Positions 47,101-59,800 are shown, counted from the stretch's first letter. The stretch is 64,000 nt of DNA from Liolophura sinensis (GCF_032854445.1 NC_088296.1:20883853-20947852), one strand, 5' to 3'. The notes: generated by a model not told the origin, from the letters alone. Program-made: numbers and translations.

Positions 47101-50100
47101 CTACAGATGTAGTGAAGTGTTGCCATTGTTAAAGTGTCTAACAATAACATCCCACCGCGTCTTTAGCTACAAATGTAGTGACATGTTGCCATTGTCCAAG
47201 TGTCTAACAGCAACATTCCACCGCGCCTTTAGCTACAGATGTAGTGAAGTGTTGCCATTGTTTAAGTGTCTAACAGTAACATTCCACCAGGTCTTTAGCT
47301 ACAGATGTAGTGAAGTGTTGCCATTGTCCAAGTGTCTAACAGCAACATTCCACCGCGCCATTAGCTACAGATGTAGTGAAGTGTTGCCATTGTTTAAGTG
47401 TCTAACAGTAACATTCCACCACGTCTTTAGGTACAGATGTAGTGAAGTGTTGCCATTGTCCAAGTGTCTAACAGTAACATTCCACCACGTTTTTAGCTAC
47501 AGATGTAGTGAAGTGTTGCCATTGTCCAAGTGTCTAACAGTAACATTCCACCATGTCTTTAGGTACAGATGTAGTAAAGTGTTGTCATTGTCCAAGTGTC
47601 TAACATAAACATTCCACCGTGTCTTTAGCTACAGATGTAGTGAAGTGTTGCCATTGTCCAAGTGTCTAACAGTAACATTCCACCGCGTCTTTAGCTACAG
47701 ATGTAGTGAAGTGTTGCCATTGTCCAAGTGTTTAACAGTAACATTCCACCGCGTCTTTAGGTACAGATGTAGTGAAGTGTTGCCATTGTCCAAGTGTCTA
47801 ACAGTAACATTCCACCGCGTCTTTAGCTACAGATGTAGTGAAGTGTTGCCATTGTCCAAGTGTCTAACAGTAACATTCCACCACGTCTTTAGGTACAGAT
47901 GTAGTGAAGTGTTGCCATTGTTCAAGTGTCTAACAGTAACGTTCCACCACGTCTTTAGCTACAGATGGAGTAAAGTGTTCTCATTGTCCAAGTGTGTAAC
48001 ATTAACATTCCACCGCGTCTTTAGCTACAGATGTAGTGAAGTGTTGCCATTGTTCAAGTGTCTAACAGTAACATTCCACCACGTCTTTAGCTACAGATGT
48101 AGTGAAGTGTTGCCATTGTCCAAGTGTCTAACAGTAACATTCCACCGCGTCTTAAGCTACAGATGTAGTGAAGTGTTGCCATTGTTCAAGTGTCTAACAG
48201 TAACATTCCACCACGTCTTTAGCTACAGATGGAGTAAAGTGTTCTCATTGTCCAAGTGTCTAACAGCAACATTCCACCGCGTCTTTAGCTACAGATGTAG
48301 TGAAGTGTTGCCGTTGTTTAAGTGTCTAACAGTAACATTCCACCACGTCTTTAGCTACAGATGTAGTGAAGTGTTGCCATTGTCCAAGTGTCTAACAGTA
48401 ACATTCCACCACGTCTTTAGCTACAGATGTAGTGAAGTGTTGCCATTGTCCAAGTGTCTAACAGTAACATTCCACCATGTCTTTAGCTACAGATGTAGTG
48501 AAGTGTTGCCATTGTTCAAGTGTCTAACAGTAACATTCCACCATGTCTTTAGGTACAGATGTAGTAAAGTGTTGTCATTGTCCAAGTGTCTAACAGTAAC
48601 ATTCCAGCATGTCTTTAGCTACAGATGTAGTAAAGTGTTGTCATTGTCCAAGTGTCTAACAATAACATCCCACCGTGTCTTTAGCTACAGATGTAGTGAA
48701 GTGTTGCCATTGTCCAAGTGTCTAACAGTAACATTCCACCGCGTCTTTAGCTACAGATGTAGTGAAGTGTTGCCATTGTTCAAGTGTCTAACAGTAACAT
48801 TCCACTGCGTCTTTAGCTACAGATGTAGTGAAGTGTTGCCATTGTCCATGTGTCTAACAGTAACATTCCACCACGTCTTTAGCTACAGATGTAGTGAAGT
48901 GTTGCCATTGTTCAAGTGTCTAACAGTAACGTTCCACCACGTCTTTAGCTACAGATGGAGTAAAGTGTTCTCATTGTCCAAGTGTCTAACAGTAACATTC
49001 CAACGCGTCTTTAGCTACAGATGTAGTGAAGTGTTGCCATTGTCCAAGTGTCTAACAGTAACATTCCACCACGTCTTTAGCTACAGATGTAGTGAAGTGT
49101 TGCCATTGTCCAAGTGTCTAACAGTAACATTCCACTACGTCTTTAGCTACAGATGTAGTGAAGTGTTGCCATTGTTTAAGTGTGTAACATTAACATTCCA
49201 CCGTGTCTTTAGCTACAGATGTAGTGAAGTGTTGCCATTGTCCAAGTGTCTAACAGTAACATTCCATCGCGCCTTTAGCTACAGATGTAGTGAAGTGGTG
49301 CCATTGTCCAAGTGTCTAACAGTAACATTCCACCACGTCTTTAGCTACAGATGTAGTGAAGTGCTGCCATTGTCCAAGTGTCTAACAGTAACATCCCACC
49401 ACTTTTTTAGGTACAGATGTTGTAAATTGTTGCCATTGTTAAAGTGTCCAACAGTAACATTCCACCACGTCTTTAGCTACAGATGTAGTGAAGTGTTGCC
49501 ATTGTCCAAATGTCTAACAGTAACATTCCACCGTGTCTTTAGCTACAGATGTAGTGAAGTGTTGCCATTGTCCAAGTGTCTAACAGTAACATTCCACCAC
49601 GTCTTTAGCTACAGATGTAGTGAAGTGTTGCCATTGTCCAAGTGTGTAACATTAACATTCCACCATGTCTTTAGCTACAGATGTAGTGAAGTGTTGCCAT
49701 TGTCCAAGTGTCTAACAGTAACATTCCACCACTTCTTTAGCTACAGATGTAGTGAAGTGTTGCCATTGTTTAAGTGTCTAACAGTAACATTCCACCGCGC
49801 CTTTAGCTACAGATGTAGTGAAGTGTTGCCATTGTCCAAGTGTCTAACAGTAACATTCCACCACGTCTTTAGCTACAGATGTAGTGAAGTGTTGCCATTG
49901 TTAAAGTGTCTAACAGTAACATCCCACCACTTTTTTAGGTACAGATGTAGTAAATTGTTGCCATTGTCCAAGTGTCCAACAGTAACATTCCACTACGTCT
50001 TTAGCTACAGATGTAGTGAAGTGTTGCCATTGTCCAAATGTCTAACAGTAACCTTCCACCACGTTTTTAGGTACAGATGTAGTAAATTGTTGCCATTGTT

Positions 50101-51815
50101 AAAGTGTCTAACAGTAACATTCCACCGCGTCTTTAGCTACAGATGTAGTGAAGTGTTGCCATTGTCCAAGTGTCTAACAGTAACATTCCACCGCGTCTTC
50201 AGCTACAGATGTAGTGAATTGTTGCCATTGTTCATATGTAACAGTAACATTTTACAGCGTCTTTAGCTACAGATGTAGTGAAGTGTTACCATTGTCCAAG
50301 TGTCTAACAGTAACATCCCACCACTTTTTTAGGTACAAATGTAGTGAAGTGCTGCCATTGTCCAAGTGTCTAACAGTAACATTCCACCGTGTCTTTATCT
50401 ACAGATGTAGTGAAGTGTTGCCATTGTCCAAGTGTCTAACAATAACATCTCACCGTGTCTTTAGCTACAGATGTAGTGAAGTGTTGCCTTTGTCCAAGTG
50501 TCTAACAGTAACATTCCACCATGTCTTTAGCTACAGATGTAGTGAAGTGTTGCCATTGTCCAAGTGTCTAACAGTAACATTCCACCACGTCTTTAGCTAC
50601 AGATGTAGTGAAGTGTTGCCATTGTCCAAGTGTCTAACAGTAACATTCCACCATGTTTTTAGCTACAGATGTAGTGAAGTGTTGCCATTGTCCAAGTGTC
50701 TAACAGCAACATTCCACCACGTCTTTAGCTACAGATGTAGTGAAGTGTTGCCATTGTTTAAGTGTCTAACAGTAACATTCCACCGCGCCTTTAGCTAGAG
50801 ATGTAGTGAAGTGTTGCCATTGTTCAAGTGTCTAACAGTAACATTCCACCACGTCTTTAGGTACAGATGTAGTAAAGTGTTGCCATTGTTAAAGTGTCTA
50901 ACAGTAACATTCCACCGTGTCTTTATCTACAGATGTAGTGAAGTGTTGCCATTGTCCAAGTGTCTAACAGTAACATCCCACCACTTTTTATGTACAGATG
51001 TAGTGAAGTGTTGCCATTGTTAAAGTGTCTAACAGTAACATTCCACCACGTCTTTAGCTACAGATGTAGTGAAGTGTTGCCATTGTCCAAGTGTCTAACA
51101 GTAACATCCCACCACGTTTTTAGGTACAGATGTAGTAAGGTGTTGCCATTGTTAAAGTGTCTAACAGTAACATTCCACCACGTCTTTAGCTACAGATGTA
51201 GTGAAGTGTTACCATTGTCCAAGTGTCTAACAGTAACATTCCACCACGTGTTTAGCTACAGATGGAATGAAGTGTTGCCATTGTCCAAGTGTCTAACAGT
51301 AACATCCCACCGCGTCTTTAGGTACAGATGTAGTGAAGTGTTGCCATTGTCCAAGTGTCTAACAGTAACATCCCACCACGTTTTTAGCTACAGATGTAGT
51401 GAAGAGTTACCATTGTCCAAGTGTCTAACAGTAACATTCCACCACGTTTTTATCCACAGATGTAGTAAAGTGTTGCCATTGTCCAAGTGTCCAACATTAA
51501 CATTCCACCACGTTTTTAGGTACAGATGTAGTAAAGTGGTGCCATGGTCCAAGTGTCTAACAGTAACATTCCACCACGTCTTTAGCTTCAGATGTAGTGA
51601 AGTGTTACCATTGTTAAAGTGTCTAACAGTAACATTCCACCACGTCTTTAGCTACAGATGTAGTGAAGTGTTGCCATTGTCCAAGTGTCTAACAGTAACA
51701 TTCCACCACGTTTTTATCCGCAGATGTAGTGAAGTGTTGCCATTGTCCAAGTGTCTAACGGTAACATTCCACCACGTTTTTATCCACAGATGTAGTGAAG
51801 TGTTGCCATTTTCCA
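44139..51815 (+). repeat. Satellite array, 66-bp unit, about 116 copies
   Basis: Uninterrupted head-to-tail array of a 66-bp unit. Landmarks inside each unit, in order, are CCAAGTGTCTAACAGTAAC, ATTCCACCACGTC, TTTAGCTACAGATGTAG and TGAAGTGTTGCCATTG. Length 7.7 kb gives about 116 copies. Variation concentrates at a few sites (CCAAG/TTAAAG/TTCAAG/TTTAAG; CACGTC/CGCGTC/CATGTC/CACGTTT; AGCTAC/AGGTAC/TATCCAC). The unit carries a short hairpin CTAC-AGAT-GTAG. As 66 is a multiple of three and one + frame has no stop, open frames of up to 873 codons appear (SKCLTVTFHHVFSYRCSEVL...). I regard these as non-coding by-products: no start context, no flanking exons. Confidence 0.97.
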
Positions 51816-51908
51816 AAAGTAGCATTTTAGTTACGTTATCTTCTGACCAGAATCTTGATACACCTAGTCATCGTATGGTAATTTTGTGGTAACTACAATG
51901 GCAATGTT

Positions 51909-51995
51909 TAATTATTTATTTGATTGGTGTTTTACGCCAAACCGGTACTCTAGAACATTTTTTCTATACCACGGCGGCCAGCAATATGTTTGGAG
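51909..51995 (-). mobile_element. SINE family 1, tail fragment, reverse
   Basis: TTATTTATTTGATTGGTGTT, TTACGCC, GGTACTCTAGAACATTTT, CCACGGCGGCCAGCAATATG, about 95 bp after the satellite array. Confidence 0.82.
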
Positions 51996-52152
51996 AAAAC
52001 GCACATATGTCTATAACATGTGTTGTAGGATAGTTAGAACCTGCTTAACAGTTGTGGTTTCATTTGTGTTTGTTTTCATTTTCCCATCGGAATAAACACT
52101 AAAACCAAAGCTTTAGACAGCTTATATTTGTTGTTAAAAAGGATACATACAA

Positions 52153-52450
52153 TGTGCTTTGCAAGTCATTTGCTTATGGGAGACAAATACACTGTACAAT
52201 CTCCGTCTCTGGGACTGTAGTAAAAACGGACACCAAGTCAGACATGTATGTGCCTTAACTGAACACAGACAACATGGTAAATGTCTCGGTGACATCCAGG
52301 TCACGTGGTACACTGGGGATATTTTGCCTTGGAGACTTGGGCTTCCTGGGAATCAGCACGTGCTATGTAAAGTCACGCGACAGACATTTCCTTTTTGATA
52401 ACACCAGACATGGAATGACTTAGTGTTCGTGGCCAAAACTGTAAACCAAC
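52153..52450 (+). repeat. ~298-bp dispersed duplicate, copy A
   Basis: Matches 53842-54138 over its full length: TGTGCTTTGCAAGTCATTTG, AAGTCAGACATGTATGTGCC, CAGGTCACGTGGTACACTGG, GAATCAGCACGTGCTATGTA, CAGACATTTCCTTTTTGATA. About nine in ten bases agree by eye. No coding frame or named family recognised. Confidence 0.9.
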
Positions 52451-53507
52451 GTCTTAATTTAAACAGGCATTTCCGCTTTTTGGCAAGCTTCATATCTAAG
52501 GTATGTAGAGAACTAAAACTGGCTGGTGGTCCGTCCTACAAATGGTTAACAATGTATTCTGTATGTATCTGTACATAATATCTATTTTCTGTTTATTTCT
52601 ACTCCAACCAGTAACACTTAAGCGAGAATGTACGCTGTTGAGTATCCGAAGTGTACGTTGAACGTACACGTTGTACCTTACCATTGTACTTCGAAAACGA
52701 CAGCGATTGTACATGTATTTGGAAGGGAAACTGTGGAAGGGGGGGGGGTATAAACTTATGGTAAACAATACCTTATTATAGAGCCTTATATGGAGAGGAT
52801 AAGAATGAACTAGGTAAAGTGAATATTTCCGTAAAGCTCTGTATGGTTCTCTATTTTCATCACCAGTGGTTTGCCCAAGTGCTTCAATGCTGGCTCAAGT
52901 TTAAAAATATAGGCTTAATGTCTACGACAACTTAAGTTCATTCCGACATCCGATATTGGGATTGCTTATATGTCATGAAAATGTTTCCGAAAAGCCTTCT
53001 CGAATGTGATTTATCGTAACACCATAAACTAGTAGAGATCTACCGTATTCATTTAATACATGCCTATTTCATTCAGCTTGCTACGGATGGCCCTATGCGA
53101 CTTCATGCCAAAAGTTTAGTGTACAATATCTAAATATGCGTAATGTTATACACTGGATACTATGTCAGAGAGCCTTAAGCTCGTAACTGTGTTACGCTTG
53201 CACGAACAATCGGTTGATCCAGATAGCTTTATTGAGTGCTAGTACTCTTTTGTTGTTGGTACTTGTGGGTCACCAGACGTGGTAAGTCCTACGTATAGAG
53301 GGACGGATGAAAAAGGGCACAAAAGACTACGAGACGAAGTCATGCAATGTTTGTCTGAAGCTTTACATATATACATAAACCTACCGTGCCTGGCTGTGCT
53401 TTATTATAGATTCGCAAGAGCCATCGTTTGTAGGGCGTTCGTGACAATAAGCGGTTGTGGACGTCCGTTTAGCTGTTTTGTACGTTTGTTGAAGACTTTA
53501 CCTGTTC
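52451..53507. other. Region with no gene seen
   Basis: Between the two duplicate copies. Short frames only, for example 53279-53563, with no recognisable domain. Confidence 0.5.
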
Positions 53508-53640
53508 ACCACGTGTGGGAAAGTCCATCAATAACTTGCCAAAGGCCTGTGGTTTTCCCCTGATACTCGAGTTTCCTTTGTCCATAAAGAACATAAAACA
53601 GGCCGCCATCGTATAGGTGAAAAAAATTTTGACTATAATG
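53508..53640 (+). mobile_element. SINE family 1, diverged
   Basis: CACGTGTGGGAAAGTCCATC, TGTGGTTTTCCCCTG, CAGGCCGCCATCGTATAGGT. Confidence 0.7.
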
Positions 53641-53764
53641 TATAAAAGCTACACTATGACATAGGCACATTCTCGTTACTTTGTGGAGGGGTTTTTCCAG
53701 TATAGATGAGAATGAAATTATTTAACTGACAATTATAGTCCCTTGTTCTGTCTTCTTGTAAGAG

Positions 53765-53840
53765 TATACCCTTGAATTATTTACTTGAACAGTCGGAATA
53801 AAACCCTGACTCCGGTAAATTGACAAGAGGCCGGATTTCA
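53765..53840 (-). repeat. Dispersed repeat C, part
   Basis: TTTACTTGAACAGTCGGAAT, CCCTGACTCCGGTAAATTGA, CAAGAGGCCGGATTTCAC. It ends exactly where duplicate copy B begins. Confidence 0.65.
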
Positions 53841-53841
53841 C

Positions 53842-54138
53842 TGTGCTTTGCAAGTCATTTGCGTATGGGAGCAAATATACTGTACAAATTCAGTCTCCGG
53901 GACTGTAGTGAAAACCTACACCAAGTCAGACATGTATGTGCCTAAACTGAACACAGAAAAACTGGTACATGTCTCGGTGACAGCCAGGTCACGTGGTACA
54001 CTGGGGATATTTGGCCTTGAAGACTTGGGCTTCCTGGGAATCAGCACGTGCTATGTAAAGTCACGTGACAGACATTTCCTTTTTGATAACACCAGACATG
54101 GAATGATTTACTGTTTGTGGCCAAAACTCTAAAACAAC
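53842..54138 (+). repeat. ~298-bp dispersed duplicate, copy B
   Basis: Direct-orientation copy of 52153-52450, with a few small indels. Confidence 0.9.
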
Positions 54139-54375
54139 CAAGCTCTAAACTTGTGACCAACAAATAAATAAATAAAATCCTGTACTTCTGTTCGCCCGGA
54201 CTAAAATATAGATGATTTATCGAGCCGTTATCGGAACAGGAACCAGGAAACATCATCTCGTGTTTTCGTGCAGTCGGCATGTATACATTAAAGTTAAAAG
54301 GTTACATCCTTGGTAAAGGTATACTTTTCAAAAAAGCAGACGTAAAACAGCAAAAACGGGAGGTAACTGCGGTAT

Positions 54376-54616
54376 ATTTACTTATTTGATTGGTGTTTTA
54401 CGCCAAGCTCAAGAATATTTCACTTATACAACGACGGTCAGCATTATTGTGGGAGGAAACCGGGCAGAGCCCGGGGGAAACCATCCGCAGGTTGCTGGAA
54501 AACGACCATCCGCAGGTTGCTGGAAAACCTTCCCACGTACGGCCGGAGAGAAAGCCAGCAACTTGAAATCAAAGCGATCGCATTTGTGAGAGGCTCCTGG
54601 GTCATTACGCTGCGCT
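54376..54616 (-). mobile_element. SINE family 1 with internal duplication, reverse
   Basis: CTTATTTGATTGGTGTTTTA, CGGGCAGAGCCCGGGGGAAA, then ACCATCCGCAGGTTGCTGGA occurs twice in tandem, then CACGTACGGCCGGAGAG and CTCCTGGGTCATTACGCTGC. Confidence 0.9.
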
Positions 54617-54724
54617 GTAACTGCAGTAGAACTAACGCTCGTGTTGACTGGATGTTAGCAATCATTGAGATCGTTGGCTATTCCCTCGTGAACGTGGGGT
54701 ATTATACAAATAGTGCATACTGTG

Positions 54725-54831
54725 GGATGGGATATGAGGAATTGTCAGCTGACACGAAGTGATATTCAACGAGGACGAAGCCCTCGTTGAATATCACTTG
54801 TCGAGAGCTGGCAATTCCTTATATCCCATCC
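54725..54831. repeat. Imperfect inverted repeat, two 50-bp arms
   Basis: Arms 54725-54774 and 54782-54831 around a 7-nt centre; 43 of 50 positions pair. Outer ends are GGATGGGATAT / ATATCCCATCC, and the inner 18 bp next to the loop are perfect. Confidence 0.93.
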
Positions 54832-54984
54832 GAACAACATGCACCATATGTTTTATTACCGGTATATCGAAAAAAGGTGTACTTTTTCGGGTTGTGTTTA
54901 AATCTCCGGACTTGTACGTCGACAACGGGGGTATAAACGTAAAACCGTCGTTGACTTTACAAACAAGCAGACGCCGGAGAGCTA

Positions 54985-56502
54985 ACAAAGGGAGATGACT
55001 GCCGTGGAATCAACACACGTGATCGTTATATATTAGCACGAGATTGTTGGATATTGCCTCGTGAACGTGGGATGTTACTTTGTGAGCGTGACGTTGAGTT
55101 CCTAGGCGCGCGTGATCGTCGTACATCACATTTTGATGAATATCATGTGACCGTCTCTCGATCTATGGAAACGGAGAATAACCCTATGAGGTATCATGAT
55201 ATACCATGTAATCGTGATGTTGGTTGGCTTAATTGAGGGCTTTATCGCTGTACATCATACAATATTATTATACCTCATGGAGTGATTCTTGGTTTTTATT
55301 GGTCATTACAAGATCGTTATGTCTCGCATCGGCGTAGCTTGAAGTTTACCGAGTGATCTTCTGTTACACGTACCGCGAAAGCGTTTTAACATTTGCTATG
55401 TCGGTTCACTTGGAAGCCATCAGATAGATAAGAGAAAGATTTTGAAGAAGAGCAGATGAACAAAAATGTATCGAATCTGAGCGTTCCCTGAATGGGGAAG
55501 TCGCAAAACTCCTTCTCTCCTGTAACAAGGCGGCCCAAAGCTGTGAACTCTTTTGTTCTGATCAAATTTAAAGGGCGTTATCATCAGATACTAGTAACAA
55601 TGCATTTTTAACAAGTGGTCTGAATTTTTTTTAAACCTCCCTGGAAAGAACTAGCCTCAGTTTAATTATAAGAACCAGTTTTTACGGCACAAATGCATAA
55701 ATCACCACGGCGCCCAACCAATTGTGTGTCCCTCTGATCTGTTCTCCAAAAGTCGGTCTGCCTGATATTTCGAAGTTTTATTACACAAAGTTATAATCTC
55801 ACCATCAGTCCGAAATGAGGTAGACTAACAGAGCCTTTGTCGCGAATACACGCCAACACATCATGAAGAATTGTACAGGTCGCTCGTTTGAGATCGTTTG
55901 AGATCTTTTGTTTGTTTCATGAATCGATGTGATAGTCGTTGTAACTATTTTCGCTTTGTTGAAATGACAAAAAATATGGAGTTGAAGGTAAACTTGCCAA
56001 GGTCGCTGGAGTTATCGCCCTTCACATGTCCTTATAATATGTCGGAAAAATAACTATGTCTTTTCCAACTTAGTTACTTTATCAGTTACTAAAAGTAACA
56101 GAACGAAAACTATTTTTTAACAAAAACAACAACAAAAAATGTTTAATAATTTCCGACTTTTAAACACGGAACTCCAAATCTCATAAACTGGGGATTGTCA
56201 AATACATCTTCTGTTTGAGTTTTTTCTCACTGCAACAATTGTTACGGCATATCCATTACACGGTTCAGTAGTTGATGTCATGCAAGCGGCATTTATCTCT
56301 CAAAACGGCTTGTTTCGTCATGTTAGACAGGTGTCCCCCTTTCATAACGGATAGGTTTGCAATACACACCCATAAAGTCTTTTTCTCGTGCATCTGCACA
56401 CATTTTCTAACATGCTAGCTTTCTAGATAATTCTGATTGATGTCATAAATACGCAATGCAAATTTCACTTGCACGTGCACGAGTAAAAGACAAAAGAACG
56501 AC
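54985..56502. other. Region with no gene seen
   Basis: Contains CCTCGTGAACGTGGGATGTT at 55052, a near copy of 54684 (CCTCGTGAACGTGGGGTATT), and GAGGTATCATGATATACCAT near 55189. Otherwise featureless. Confidence 0.5.
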
Positions 56503-56698
56503 ACACCAATGCCGTCGCTGTGAGTCCCAGCTCATGCTTGTTCGTATCTCGTATATACCTGTATATGAAGATCTTCCGGCAATCTGCGGGTGATCGTGGG
56601 TTTCCGCTGGGCCGTCACAGGTACCAACCACAATGCTGACCCCCGCCGTATAAGTGAAATATTCTATAAAAACTAAAAAACCAATAAAATAGGTAAAC
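56503..56698 (+). mobile_element. SINE family 1, diverged
   Basis: CCAATGCCGTCGCTGTGAGT, CCCAGCTCATGCTTG, GCGGGTGATCGTGGGTTTCC, AATGCTGACCCCCGCCGTAT, just upstream of the Rab-like gene. Confidence 0.82.
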
Positions 56699-56831
56699 CA
56701 TCATCAATAAATGATTGACTTTGCAATCTATGCCTATTGTTTAATAACAGGTGTGTGTACTTTTTGTTTTTTGTTCACAGCGACGGCGTAAAATTCGTAA
56801 ATGTCAAAAAACATGGTCATATAGTCACGTC

Positions 56832-59800
56832 ATGTGGCGGGAAAAGAAAGACTACGACATTTCTTATAAGGTTGTGTTACTGGGAGAGACATTCGTCGGT
56901 AAAACGGCCTTGCTGAATTACCTCCAGGGAGAGCCACTCGACAAACAACCGATGCCAACAATAGGTGCGCATTTCTGCTGGGCTCGAGCTGCTTATCGGT
57001 ATATGAAATATTCTGTAAGACGGTTACAGATTATTATCTGCGGTTATTGCATAGGAAAATGCCTATTTCTGAATCGCTATCAGCGATCATGTATCCTTTG
57101 TATTTGTATAGTTTTAAGATTTCCAAATACTCTGAGTATTTCTGCAGAGCTTTCGTGATGTTACTTTGCACAATTAGGCTTTACTGGGCGCTAACGAAGT
57201 GGCAAAAAGGGATCTTTTCTCCAATGCTTAAACATTTGGCGGCCATTTTGTTTTAGACGCGTAAGGGTGGTCACGTGACGTCCATCTTCCGACCCGTCTT
57301 ACAGAACTGAAATAGAGAAAATATACGCCTTACATGTATGTTTTAAAATGTATCTGATATCAAACGTGATATAAAAATTTTAATTTGGTTTTGGTTTGCT
57401 TATACATTTAGATATTTACATTTATATATATCCTAGGATTTTTTTTTTCACATATTGGTCAGTCGTAAGGTTTATCACGAGATTCGAGACAATACTCCTG
57501 ACAAAAGCGAGGCAGGGCTGAAGTTATTGAAAATGAAAACCATTCCTATATTCCGGGATTGAATGAAACAAATGTCTCGATAGAGTTGTGCTGTATGCCA
57601 TGATGCTCGACGTTTGACGAGCAAACAAAACATGCTGAATGTTTCAATAAGCAGACTTGTACTGTCAACTTTTTGGGCCGAACAGTTAATGTGGGTTCTG
57701 AAAGACGAGTGAGTGGATCAGGGGTTCGAATCCAACTCTCGTCCATTCGACTTAATCTTAGATGAACTCTCTGAGTTGGTACTGGGCATTTGCCAAATGG
57801 ATCTCCTTGATTCTTCCACTCACAATCGTGAATGGTTTTTGAAGTTTATGAAAACTTTGTCAAATGAATAAATAAATCAACAATGGTGATTCTGGTCAGA
57901 GCCGAAATTTTGTCATGCATCCTCTTGCAATGCGTTATCAACACCTCACAAGTTTGCCAAGAAAATGTTATCGTACAGGCAAGAATGCATTACGGACTAT
58001 GCGGCTGAGCCCAAATAACTGGGCGGGAACGGTGCCCCGATTAAGCAGTACTATGTTCCTTTCTGAATAAATATTTTCTTACCTGTAGCTAACCTGGTTG
58101 GCTGAACTGGATCGAATGATGATTTTATCTTGTATTTTTCAGGATTTGATTTTATCACTCACACATTCGATGTAGAGGGAGCAAAGGTCAGACTGGAACT
58201 GTGGTAAGAAACACATATTTAACACTGTGAAAATACTCGCACCTAAAAAAATAATCTATACCAATACATGTAAGTCATTTATAAAACATCTCTTTCTTCA
58301 GGGACACGGCCGGACAAGAAAGGTTTCGATCTCTAACACGGTCCTATTATAAGGAATCACACGTAAGTCTATTCCAGCTTAATGATAATTAATACTGTTC
58401 CCTAGTTCCGTGTATGACGTCGGATACTTCATTAGATCGTACAGAAGGAATCCTCAGTTTTAATTACATTTTATATCTTATTTCAAGGGTGCCGTTCTTG
58501 TGTATGACGTCACAGATGTGCAATCCCTGGCTGCAGTGCAGTTTTGGTGCGACTGTATACGGCTGGTAAGAAATAGTCGTCATGCTGCATGGCATGATCG
58601 TAGTTTATCTTATAATTGCCAAAGAAAAAGTTCACACTTTAAGCTGACAGGGTATCGCGGTGTTATACCAGGACAGGGCTAACACTGCTTCCTCGACCTA
58701 ACACCAGAAAAACAAAACGAAATAAAGGCGCGTATGAGGACATATGACAAAGGTATTGATTTATTTAAAAAGAAATAGAACTTTGACGAAAGAAAAATGA
58801 TGGCGTTGAAAGACAATAAGTACAAAGATCCGTTCGTGGCATTAACAAACCATGGGTTAAAGACTTTTTTGAGAAAAAGCTTTGGGATTGTTAAGGATAT
58901 TGACTTTGGTAAAGACTTTATCCAGAATGACAATTTGCGGTGTGTTTTACAGTCCGAGGGCCCGGTCATGGTGATGAATTTTATCATACAACAAATATAT
59001 GCATCACAGTTTCTATTTATTTAGTGAGCGACGTTAGGGTTTTATGGGTACTAATGCCGTTGTTAAGTACAATATGAATCAATGAATAAATAGAAGCTGT
59101 GATACATATGTCTTTTATGTTTTCCAATTCAACTTCTAAATGCCATTGAAAGAAGTCATGAATTGTGTAGACTAGAAATACAGTGTAGACTTGACCATCA
59201 CAGAGTATTAATACTTCCAACTACCATCACTGCATTCTCTATTTACCTATTGCTGCTTAAGCCACGGTGTTAGGGGACGTGTGGCATGTTACTTTTTAAG
59301 CATTTACATGAACAGTTAAAAAAATCCCTGACTGAGGTAAATTAGCAAGAGGCCGTAATAGGGGGAGTTTCCAGTTGGAACTCTGTTATCATACACGGCG
59401 AAAATAGTCCTATTTTGTCATGTGACTTATGAAAGATGTTAGGCAACTATTGTTGACATTAATTTACCGAGCACCTCTCTCACCCTGTTCCAAAGGCATA
59501 AATGACACTTTTTTGCTTTATGAACTTCCCAAGTTCACAAACGTTCAGCTTCGCAATGTCGTCCATCATCCATCTACTCTAAATTACTAATTTATAATAC
59601 TTTTTTTCAGACGCCCATGTTAGAATAACTGTGATCAATAATGGTTGCTTAACATTTTTGACAAGTCACATGATACATTTGGACTTTTTCTACCTTCATC
59701 GATAAAAGAGTTCGAACTCGAAACGCCTCTATTCACCATATAAGCGTGACAATTGACCAGTTATCACGCTGTCTATTCTGATTTTACTCTTTATGATTTA

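Noticed and set aside
44156-51892. Long + strand open frames across the satellite (up to 873 codons) as a repetitive-protein gene
   Set aside because: The 66-bp unit is stop-free in one frame, so openness is automatic. There is no signal peptide, unique ends or exon structure, and variants include stops at several places.
57690-57740. Part of a Rab-gene exon or small RNA
   Set aside because: It has a GGTTCGAATCC B box and an AAATAAATAAAT end, so a SINE-like element is the simpler reading.
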